In this document: piece by piece, positions 35,401 through 47,400 of the stretch
How the letters are laid out: each line of letters starts with the position of its first letter
Numbering within the stretch: the first letter of the stretch is position 1
Assembly: GCA_030830895.1 (NCBI GenBank)
Contig: JAURMC010000014.1
Location: 62,001-126,000, forward strand
DNA from: Crocinitomicaceae bacterium
Lineage (GTDB): Bacteria > Bacteroidota > Bacteroidia > Flavobacteriales_D > Crocinitomicaceae
Length of the DNA: 64,000 nucleotides
Direction of reading: 5' to 3'
Notes under the pieces: model-generated
What the model saw: the letters and a program-made list of their open reading frames with translations, nothing else
Told to the model about the DNA's origin: nothing
Database searches by the model: none
Translations under genes and position numbers: made by a program

Positions 35401-38400
35401 GTTTTGATTATTGATTGGTGCTACGGAAGGTATAGGTAATACATAATAGGTAAAGCTTTGATTAGGTCCTGAACATGCAATTCCTTGGGTGAAAATTGGA
35501 GTCACCGTAACTTGCGAAGAAACAACAGCATTGGTGCCATTTTGACCAATAAAGGCTGGAATCGAATTGGTACCATTCGCACCAATTCCAATGGCGGTAT
35601 TTACTGCCGTCCATTGATATGAAGTTCCCGTTCCTGTGAAATTCAATAATTGAGTATTGGTACCATCGCATACGTATTGAGAGCCAGGATTAGTAACACT
35701 AGGGGTTGGATTGATTTGATAGGTATAACTTTGTGGTGAGCCGGGACATGAAACGGAATTTTGAATAAAGGTTGGAGTAACATTTATTTGAGCGAAAATG
35801 GCTGCGTTACCATTATTCACCGCATTAAAAGCTGAGATATTACCTGTACCCGTTCCAGCAATTCCAATTGAAGGGATACTATTCGTCCAATTATAGGTCG
35901 TGTTCGCAACAGATCCATTGAATGTGACCGCTGCAGTTGGCGATCCATTACAGACTACCTGGTTCGCAGGTGCAAGCACATCTGGAGTTGGACTTACAAA
36001 AATTGTAAACGTGGTATTGTTTCCTGGACAAGTTACACCATTTGCAGTAAAGTTTGGTGTGACAGTAATCAATGCGTTTACAGATTGCGTACTTTGGTTA
36101 ATCGCCTGAAATGATGCTAGTGTTAATCCTGTTCCTGATGGCACAAGTCCGATGGTGTTGTTATTATTACTCCAATTATAACTGGTTCCAGTACCCGCAA
36201 AACTAATAACCGGGGTATTTGATCCATTGCAGACTGTAACGTTAGCAATTTGATTAGCTACCGGAGTTGGATTTACTGTAATTGTGAATTGTTGTACAGT
36301 ACCAGAGCAGGTTAACCCTGCATTGGCATATTGCGGTGTAACTGTTATGGAACCTACCAATGGGTTTGAAGAACTCGCATTGGTGGCAGTAAATGACGCG
36401 ATATTCCCACTGCCGCTGGCAGCCAAACCAATTCCAACCGTGTTGTTTGCCCAGGCATAAGATGTTCCAGTACCAGAAAATGCAACCGCTTGGGTTTGAG
36501 TTCCTGAACAAAGCACTTGACTATTTATTGGGTCAACCAAAGGAGTTGGATTAACCGTAATTGTAAAAGATTGTGGCGACCCCGGACAACTTGCATTACC
36601 TCCTGCAAAGCTTGGCGAAACGGTTATTGTTGCAGTAACTGGGTTTGTAGTCATATTGATTGTCGTAAAGGAAGAAATATTCCCAGTTCCAGTCGCCGCC
36701 AGTCCAACGGATGGATTGCTATTCGTCCACTGATAACTCGTGCCATTTCCAGAAAAATTAACTGCATTGGATAAATTTCCATCACAAATTACTTGATTCG
36801 ATGGAACTTGTACTACTGGCGTTGGATTAATGGTAATGCTAAAATTCTGTGCTGTACCTGAACAGCTTACCCCATTCCCAGTGAAAATTGGTGTAACTGC
36901 CAGTTGCGCACTTACTGGATTTAAGCCATTATTAACCGCCACAAACGGCGTAATATTCCCAGATCCCGAAGCCGGAATACCAATAGTTGCTATGGAATTA
37001 GTCCAGTTGTATGAAGTGCCTGTTCCTGAAAAATTCACCTGTGTCGTGGTAGCTCCATTACACAAGGTCTGACTACTTGGTACATTAGCGCTTGGCGTTG
37101 GATTTATTGTAATGGTGAAATTCGTAGTATTTCCGCTGCAATTCACGCCATTATTTAAATACTGAGGAGTTACTGTAATTGTTGCAATAGAAGCATTGGC
37201 ATTACTTGCATTTAGTCCAACAAACGAAGCGATATTTCCTGTTCCCGCAATGGCAAGGCCAATGCTTGGCGTATTGTTCGACCAGGTGTAAGAATTCCCT
37301 GTACCACTAAAGGTAATTGCCGCAGTGTTTGTATTATTACAAATCACTTGACTATTGACATTATTGACCGTTGGAGTTGGATTAATCGTAATGGTTGAGT
37401 TGGAATTTAGACCCGCGCAGGTTACACCGGCATTGGTAAATGATGGAATGATTCCAATAGTTGCATTCACTGGTGTGGAACCAACATTAGTTGCTGCAAA
37501 AGGTGCAATATTACCAGCACCTGATGCCCCTAATCCAATGCTTGTGGTTGAATTCGTCCATGCATAAGAAGTTCCGGTTCCGTTGATTGTAATTAAACTT
37601 GTATTGGTACCATTACAAAATGTTGCATTTGCCATGGGTGTAACTACAGGAATTGGATTCACGGTAATTGTAAATGTTTGAACAGGACCTGGGCAGGTGA
37701 CCGTATTGTTTGTGAATTGTGGCGTAACCGATACCGTAGCCGTTGAAATCAACGAATTCGATAGATTTGTGGCATTAAAAGATACTATATTTCCTGTACC
37801 GCTAGCAGCTAATCCAATAGAAGTTTGATCATTAGTCCATGTGTATGACGTTCCCGTTCCAGAGAATGATACTGCACTTGTATTCGAATTATGACATACA
37901 ACTTGATTTGCAGGTGCTGTAACTGCTGGGGTTGGATTCACGGTAATGGTGTATGGTGTGCCACCCCCTGGACAAGCCACATTCCCTGGAGTAATTGCGG
38001 AAGCAAGAATTTGGATAATCTGTGGAACTGAACTGTTATTCGTTAACGTGAAGCTTGGGATGATGGCATTACCCGTAGTTGGATTCACTCCGACAATAGA
38101 AGCGGGAATTGTAGTTGCACTCCACGTAATTACTGCACCATTCGTTGGTGACGTAATGTTAACAGTATTGCTTGCTCCTTGTGAGCAAATTGTTTGATTC
38201 GCCAAACTGAAATTCACTGCTGGGGTTGGATTTACGGTAATGGTGAAAGATTCGGAAGTCCCTGAACAACTCACTCCATTCAGCGTATATGTGGGAGTAA
38301 CATTTACCTGAGCAACGATTGGATTATTGCCATTATTCACAGCATTAAACGATGCTATGTTACCATTTCCTGAAGCGGCTAACCCAATAGAATTTGCATT

Positions 38401-41400
38401 GTTCGTCCAATTAAACACCGTACCAGTAACTGTACCAGTAAAGGATACTGCAACAGTTGGAGAACCATTACAAACCACTTGATTTGCGACCGCAGCCACC
38501 GTTGGGGTAGGATTAACGGTGATTGTGAATTGATCCACTGTTCCGTTACAACTGATTCCATTTGCTGTAAAAACTGGCGTAACATCTATGGTTGCAACTA
38601 CCGATACGTTTGTCGGATTTATTGCATTAAATGATGGAATGTTTCCTATTCCTGAATTCCCTAAGCCTATGGATGTTTGGCTATTTGTCCAAGTATATGA
38701 ATTACCAGTTCCAGCAAATGAAACAACCGGTGTGGCGGCTCCATTGCAATAGGTCAAATCGAGATTCGCTGTAATAATTGGGGTTGGGTTTACAATGATT
38801 GAGGCTTGTTGGACCGTACCTGAACACGTTAATCCTCCGTTGGTAAATTGCGGGGTAACACTCAAGGTAGCGGTTAGCGCAGCTGAATTACTAGCATTCA
38901 CCGCTGAGAATGAACCAATATTACCTGTTCCATTTGCTGCAAGACCAATAGTTGGAGTATTGTTTGTCCATGCATAACTAGTCGCAGTACCGGTAAAATT
39001 AATCGCAGCGGTAGAGGTGCCGTTACACAATACCTGATTGGTTAGGGCTCCCATAGTTGGAGTTGGGTTAACGGTGATGGTAAAAGTTTGAGATACCCCA
39101 GGACAGTTCAAATTTGCGCCAGTAAAAATCGGCTGTACCACTATGGTTGCAACTACCGGTGCATTCGTATTATTCACTGCATTAAAACTTGAAATATTAC
39201 CATTACCGCTTGCCGCTAAACCTATGGTTGTTAGGTCATTTGTCCAACTATATGATGTCGCCGTTCCAGTAAAATTAATGGCAGTAGTTGATTGCCCATT
39301 ACAAATGATTTGATTCGAAGGTAGCACAGCGCTTGGAGACGGATTAACCGTAATACTAAAGTTCTGAGGTGTTCCCGGACAACTCAAATTGTTTCCACTG
39401 TATACGGGTACTACCGAAACTTGAGAAACTACAGGATTTATTGTACCATTACTTACCGTGAATGCATTGATATTACCAGAACCAGATGCTGCTAATCCAA
39501 TACTCGTTATAGTATTGGTCCAGTTATATTGGGTTCCTGTTCCGTTAAAGGTGACTTGAGTACTTGAAGCGCCATTACAAATTACTTGATTTGCAGGTGC
39601 TGTAACTACTGGTGTTGGATTGATCGTGTAAGTAAAGGAAGTTGGAATTCCTTGACAGGAAACGTTGTTGTTTGTAAATACTGGAGTAACAGTAATGGTA
39701 GCCACACTTGGAATTGAATTACTTGCATTCACCGCATTAAATGCAGCAATCGTACCGGTTCCTGAAGTAGCCAAACCAATCGTATTATTTGAATTACTCC
39801 AAGTATATGAAGTACCCGTGCCGGAAAAAATGCTTGCAGACGTGGACGTATTGTTACATACCACTTGATTTGCTACAACAGCCACCGTTGGAGTAGGATT
39901 CACGGTAATATTAAAACTAGAGGTTGCGCCTTGACACGAAACATTTAAGTTGGTAAACGTTGGAGTAATGGTTATTAAAGAGGTAATTGGGGCAACTCCC
40001 GCATTGGTTCCTTGGAAAACGGGAATTGTATTCGATCCAGAAGCCACTAATCCCGTATTTTGATTATTGTTCGTCCATGCATAACTTGAGGCGGTTCCTC
40101 CCAGGGTAACCAAGGTGGTATTTGTTCCATTGCAAATTGTCTGGTTTGAAACTAGATTTGTTACGGGAATTGGATTTACGGTATAGGTAAAGGTTACCGG
40201 AATTCCATTACAACCCACGTTATTGTTCAAAAACTGAGGCGTAACCGTTACTGTAGCGGTTACCGGATTGCTCGTACTGTTTAAGGCATTGAACAAAACA
40301 ATGTTTCCTTGTCCGGATGCCCCCAAACCGATGGAAGTTGTATTATTGGACCAATTATACACGTTAGCATTACCAGAAAAAGTTACTGTATTGGTGGACG
40401 TATTCGCACAAAGCACCTGATTCGTTGGTGCCACAACATTTGGTGAAGGATTAACAGTAATGGTATAACTTACTCCTCCCCCTGGACAGGCTAAGGCACC
40501 CCCTGTGGCCGCGTTCGCAGAAAATTGAACCACCTGAACCACAGCGCTGTTGTTAATTAAGGTATATGAAGGAATTGTTGAACCTCCGCTTGCGGTGTTA
40601 ACCCCAGAAATTGAAGCTGGTACGGTAGTTGCCGTCCATGTAATTACCGCATTGGGGGTTGGTGAAGATACCGTCACCTGTGTCGAACTCGTACCAGAAC
40701 AAATGGTTTGACTCGGAACACTAAAATTCACCTGAGGAGCTGGGTTTACCGTAATTGTGAAAGTTTGAACAGTACCTGGACAACTTACCGCATTATTCAA
40801 ATAGATGGGCGTAACATTAATGGTTGCTACAATTGGTGTTGCTGTTAAATTCACCGCAGTAAACGATGGTATATTTCCGGAACCTGAAGCCGCTAACCCG
40901 ATCCCCGGTGTTGAATTTGTCCAATTATATTGAGTTCCAGTCCCCACAAAAGAAATCGCTGAGGCGGTGGCATTATTACAGAGCACTACATTGGTCGGAG
41001 CTGTAACACTTGGCGTTGGATTTACTTCAATTGTGAATGATGTGGTGCCACCATTGCAACTTACACCTCCCCCTGTGAATACTGAAGTAACGGTTACCGT
41101 GGAAGTAATTGGCGCTGTAGTACCATTGGTAGCAATAAACGAAGCGATATTCCCGTTTCCAGATGCCGGCAAACCTACCGCTGTATTAGAATTCGTCCAA
41201 GTATATGAATTTCCTGTTCCACTTAACGCAATGGCGGCACTGTTTGCCCCATTACATAATGTTTGACCATTAACCGCTGTTGGAACTGTATTTGGATTAA
41301 CTGTAATGGTAAATAAAGTTGGATTTCCAGAACAAGTAACGCCATTGACCACAACCGAAGAAATTACACTAAGTTGCGCGGTTAAAGGCGTTGTAGTACT

Positions 41401-44400
41401 TGCGTTAGCCGCAGTAAAAATTGGAATATTCCCTGTACCATTTGCTCCAAGACCTATTGCAGTGTTCGCATTCGTCCATGCATAAGTAGCACCGGCCACT
41501 GGACTGGTTAAATTTACCACATTTGAGGATGCTCCATTACAAAGCGTAATATTACTAATAGGATCAACCGTTGGGGTTGGGATGATTTGGATATTAAAGG
41601 ATTGGGAAATACCTGCACAACTTACCCCATTAGAAGTGTAAGTTGGAATAACACTTACTGTTCCAGAAATCGGTGCAGTGGTTCCGTTTTGAGCCTGAAA
41701 AGAGATGTTTCCACTTCCTGATGCGGCAAGACCAATGTTGGTATTTGAATTAGTCCATGCATAAACCACTCCATTGGGAATGTTATTCGTGAATGTGTAG
41801 GATACCGTGCTTCCTTGACAAAAAGAAGACGATGCAGGACTAGACATAACTGGATTCGGATTCACAGTAATCATTGCAGACACTGTGGCACCTGCACATC
41901 CTTGACCATTGGTAGTTAATGTAGGAGTAGCGATGACCGTGGAAGAAATAGGCGCTGTTCCAGCATTTATAGCAGTAAAGGATGCAATATTTCCTGTCCC
42001 TGATGCCGCAATTCCTATTACTTGGTTCGTAGAAGTCCAAGAAAACACTGTACCGACTTGATTAGATGTAAAATTTATTGCCGTTGAAGGAGCACCGGCA
42101 CATATTGTTTGATTTGATAGCGCAGTGGCAACCGGTGTAGGCAAGATGGTCACAAGGAAGGTATCTGGTACACCCGGACAGGCAATTCCACCATTACTAA
42201 ATGAAGGTGTAACCACAATCAACCCTGAAATTGGGCCATTCGTATTATTTATACCTGTAAAACTAATATTACCGGAACCCGTACCGTTCAAGCCAATGGC
42301 TGCATTGGAATTTGTCCAGTTATACACAGTACCTGCAATGTTATTTGGAGAAGTGAAAGTCACTGCTACTTGGGTTCCTGAGCAAACTTGTTGATTTTGT
42401 GTTGGGGCAACCGTTGGCATTGGATTTACCGTAATGGTATAGTTACTCGTAGCTCCTGTACAAACCACCTGATTGTTCGTAAAACTAGGTACAACCGAAA
42501 CCGTACTTTGAATGGGAGTATTGGTGTTATTAGTACCCACAAAGGAAGGTACGGTATTTGAACCTGAAGCAACTAATCCTGTATTGGTGTTATTATTAGT
42601 CCATGCGAAGGAAGTTCCTGCCACGCTACTTAACACGGCCGTTGCGTTGTTCGTATTTCCCGCACACAAGACTTGATTTCCTATGGGCGTAACGGTAGGT
42701 ACGGGATTAATGGTAAGGGTGTAAGTTATCGGACTTCCCGGACAGGTCGTTGCACCACTAGAGGCACTTGGCGTTACGGAAACTGTAGAGGTAATTGGAA
42801 CTGTTCCTGCTATCGAAGCATTAAATCCTGGAATGGGTGATCCCGTTCCAGAAATTGGGGTAAGGCCAACATTCGTACTCATGCTCCAAGCATAAGTGGC
42901 AGAAGGCACGTTCGAAGATAACGGAAGTGCTGGGATAGCCACCCCATTGCAATAGGTAGCATTCGCGAGGGCATTAGCCGTTGGAATCGGAATAACCGCA
43001 ATGGAATAAGTAGCTGAAGGACCTGCACAAACAGTTCCTGCCGTCGATGCTGTAACCGAAAACTGTATGGTTTGAGGCGCATTATTGGCATTGGTCACAT
43101 TCGTAAAGGATGGCAAGTTGCCGCTACCACTTGTTGGGTTGATATTAGAAACCCCATTGGGCACGGTGGCTTGCCACGCAAAGGTAACGTTCGGGGTAGT
43201 AGAAGAAAAAGTCACTGGGGCAGAATTCGTTCCACTACATATTGCTTGATTCGCTATGGAGAACGTGGTAACCGGGGCCGGATTAATGGTAATTGAATAC
43301 GTTCCCGTAGCCCCACTGCACCCATTTGCTGTAGGCGTAACCGTATAGTTTAGCGTGTACGGCGTTGTACCTGAATTGTTTATCGCAGCGGCAGGTATTT
43401 GACCATTACCACTGGTGGGGAAGCCATTAACGGTGGCGGGAATCGATGCCGCATTCTGTAGGGCATAGGTAAAACTGCCTCCAGCCACGTTGTTGGTATT
43501 TGAAGATGGCAAAGTTGTTTGTCCACCGCAAATGGTCTGGTTGGCGGAAAGGGTTAAAACAGGGGTTGGGTTGACATTAATCGTGTATGTAATCGCCTGA
43601 CCTGAACATCCATTTCTAGAAGGAGTAACACTATAGCTCACCGTTTGTTGGATATTAGTTCCATTAATGATTGTCATAGCAGGTAAATTCCCATTTCCGG
43701 CAGCAGAATAACCGGTTACGGCACCTGAACTAGCTATTCCGGTCCATGCGTAGGTAGTTCCCGCGGCACTTGGAGCCCAAGTCACAAGGGAAGAATTTGA
43801 CCCAGAGCAAATGGTTTGTGTCAATGGATTATTGGTAATCGTCGGTGTTGGATTGATTGTGACGGCAAAGGAAGCCGGAGTTCCCGGGCAGGAATTATAT
43901 GTTGGTGTAATAGTAATTGTTCCAACAATAGTCCCTGGGGAATTATTATTCGTATTAGAAGGTGCTGACCATGAAGAAATTTGTCCATTACCACTTGCTG
44001 CTAAACCAATCTGTACATTAGTGTTTGACCATCCAAAGGTGGCACCGTTTGGATTAGAAACAAATGAAGGCGGGTTAATCGTTACCCCAGGGCATACAAC
44101 AATTGGATTAAACGGCCCCACCACAGCTACTGGATTCACATAGGCAATGACTTGTATGGGTGAGCCCGCGCAAGAGGACGCACTCGGAGTAACGGTATAC
44201 GTAACACTGCCAACAGACGTTGAATTATTAGATAAGGCTTGGTTGATCGTCGATGAAGGTGCTACAGAATTCTGACCACCTGACACTCCGGAGCCATTTA
44301 CTACGGTCCATGTATAGGTAGTTCCTGCTGTAGTTGAATTCAAAGCAATGTTAATATTCTGACCGCTGCATATGGTATCGTTACTTACAAAACTTGATGA

Positions 44401-47400
44401 TGCAATAGGTGAAGGATTTACAGTAATCGTATAGTTTGACATCGCTCCGGGGCACTGGGCGGGTCCAGAAGTTGTTGCTTGAGCTTGAAAAACTACCGAA
44501 ATGGGTGCAGTAGTATTATTAATTAAATTGTTGAACACAGGAATACTTGAGGTTCCTGATGTTGGATTTAAATTACTTAAGCCTCCTGGCACTGCACCTT
44601 GCACACCCCATGAAAATGTAACTCCAGGAGTTGTACTACTTAGATTCACCAAAGTGGTATTTTGTCCGGTACAAATCGCCTGATTTCCTTGAGAAAAAGT
44701 AGTTACAGGTGCTGGATTAACCGTTATCGTATAGGTGCCTGCTGCTCCATTGCAGTTATTTGCCGTAGGAGTGACTAAATACGATAACGTATAAGGGCTA
44801 GTTCCCGAATTATTAATTGTTGCTGCAGGAATTTGCCCATTACCACTAATAGGATAACCTGTAATTGCGGCTGGAACGGAAGCCGCGTTTTGTAAGGCAT
44901 AGGTAAAGCTCCCGCCTGCCACAGAATTCGAATAGGATGAAGCCGTTGTGATTTGTCCGCCGCATATTGTTTGATTCGCCGATAAAGATAGTATAGGTGT
45001 TGGGTTCACCGTTATCACATACGAAACCGTTGGCCCATTGCACCCATTTCTTGAAGGAGTAACCGAATACGTAACCGTTTGACTTGCATTAGAACTATTT
45101 ACAATCGTCATTATCGGCAAATTTCCGCTTCCAGAGGATGTAAATCCTGTGACAGTTGCGGCACTTGCCGTACCATTCCAAGCATACGTCGTTCCTGCAG
45201 CATTAGGAATCCAATTAACGGCAGTTGTATTGGCTCCCGAGCAAATGGTTTGAGTGAGTGGGTTATTGGTTATTGTTGGGGTTGGATTGATAGTAACCAC
45301 GAATGATGCAGGTGTACCCGGACAATTATTAAATGTTGGAGTTACCGTGATGGTTCCAACGATGGTGCCCGGGGTATTGTTGTTGGTATTGGAAGGGGCT
45401 GTCCACGGGGCTAGTTGACCATTACCTGAGCCTGCTATCCCGAGTTGGATATTGGTGTTAGACCACGCGAAGGTAGCACCGTTTGGATTTGATACAAAGG
45501 CAGATGGAGAGATGGTAGCTCCAGGACAAACTGTAATTGGACTATAAGGGCCCACTGTTGCAACAGGTTGAATGATAATGGATGTCGTGTCAGGAATTCC
45601 AGAACAGCCATTGGCAGTGGGTGTAAAAATATACGTGACAGTTTGTGGTGCGTTGGTGTTGTTCGAAATGGGAGTGGTCAAAGTAGCCGTATTGCTCCCA
45701 GAATTCAAACTGCCGCTGGCCGTGGCTACAACTCCAACCGGTACAGAGGCGTTCCAAACAAAAGTAGAAGGATTTATACTCGAATTAACTGTAATTACTG
45801 CGTTACCTCCTGAGCATATCGGTCCAACAGATGCAGGAGACGTTGCAATTGGTAGAGGCTTAACTTGAATAACCGCTGTTGAAGTTGCGGGGGTGCATGG
45901 ACCCGCCGGATCATTAGTGGTCAATGTAAGTACTGCATTACCCGTAAATCCTGCAGGAGGAGTCCAAGTTGATGTAGCAGAATTCGGATTTGAAAAAGTT
46001 CCCCCTACATTTGACGACCAGGTTATACTTGATGCGGCACCACCAAAAGTCCCATTTAAAGAAATGGACTGTCCTGCACATAAACCATTGGGATAGGTGC
46101 TTGCATTGGCCCAAGCATTAGGGTCAAACACTACAGTAGTTTGTCCAGTAACTACTGGACAAGGCGCTGGCGGTTGGACAGAGGTAAGTGTTAAAACAAT
46201 ACTTCCAACAAAATTATTGGGTGGTGTATAAGTAGCATTTAATGCTCCTGAGTTAGCGCCCCCACTACCTACAGGACTAAAGCTTCCTCCGGCAACACTC
46301 GCTGTCCAATACCCATTAGCAACGCCACCGGTAACGTTACCGTTTAAGGCCACCGGTGAATTGGTACAAAATGGTCCATAAGAACCTGGAATAACGCTCG
46401 CGGGATTAACGACAGTAATATTTTGATTTACTGTAGTCGGGCCACATTCATTCGTTGCGGTGAAGGAAAAGGGAAAGGTTCCTGGATTCGGGTAGGTAAT
46501 TGCTCCAGGGTTTAAGGCATTAGAACTGGTTGGAGATGGTAAGTTAGCGCCTGGAATGTTGTTATTAGGATTGAAATCCCAAGCATAAGTAGGCGTCTGA
46601 TTCGAGTAGCAATTATTAACAATTGCTGTTGGATTAAACGTTGAACCAAGACAAATTGATCCTAATGCCGAAAGGTTAACAATCGGGGGGGCTTTTATGG
46701 TAACCTGAGTAGTTGTAGTTTTTGCCTGACACCCTAATGGAGCAGTGTTAGAAAAAACAGGGGAGCTAAGGCTATTAGTCAATTGAATGGTATAAACTCC
46801 TGGGCCAGTAAAAGAAATAGAGGGATTAAGTGTTTGTGAATTGGAATTGTTTGAATAAGACCAGGCAGGCTGTCCACACTGGTTTGGATTGGAAGAAGTA
46901 ACCGACCACGCAGAAACATTCGTTAAATTACACTGAGCAAGCGTTGACGTATTTTGAAATACTCCCGTAGCCGGTGCGCAGGCTGAGTCAAAAGGCGATG
47001 TAATGTTGACTTGAAAATCAGGGGTGACACAAATACATACCGTTGCCGAGTCAATTCCACAGGGATTATATGACAAACCCGCTACATAAAGCACCATACA
47101 ATAATTGCCAGGCTGTAAAAACTGAACATTGATATTTGGGTTAACAAAATTTGTCGGGGGCCAAGAACCATAATTCACCAAACTGGTTAAGTTTCCATTA
47201 ACCATAGACCCCATATTTCCAGTTACATTTACCTGTGCATTTGAACCTGTAATCAAACCAGAAGGCCCATAGAGTCTCCAAATTCTACGATACGAATTAT
47301 TACATGTAATCGTGTTATTTGCAGAGCTGATGTTTGTACCTGGTATGCTTACATCATTGAAAGTAACATTGCTTCCCTGGCAAATCTTATTATTATATTG

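Larger units (their letters stand above)
33481..45861 (-). repeat. array of about 44 units of ~281 nt (94 residues) in the giant adhesin
   Basis: Counted by the NP/KP-x-P boundaries; 12,381 nt, exactly 4127 codons. Two subtypes are visible: the main WTN/ASGxGNI type, and a WYA/NPNVxGE type near the C-terminal end (units 39-41 and 44). A few long units of TTFS/VNFS type occur at 5, 10, 19 and 28. Confidence 0.85.

Noticed and set aside
33481-45861. CRISPR-like reading of the regular ~281-nt periodicity
   Set aside because: The period is far too long, the repeats are imperfect, coding and in frame, and no cas genes are present.
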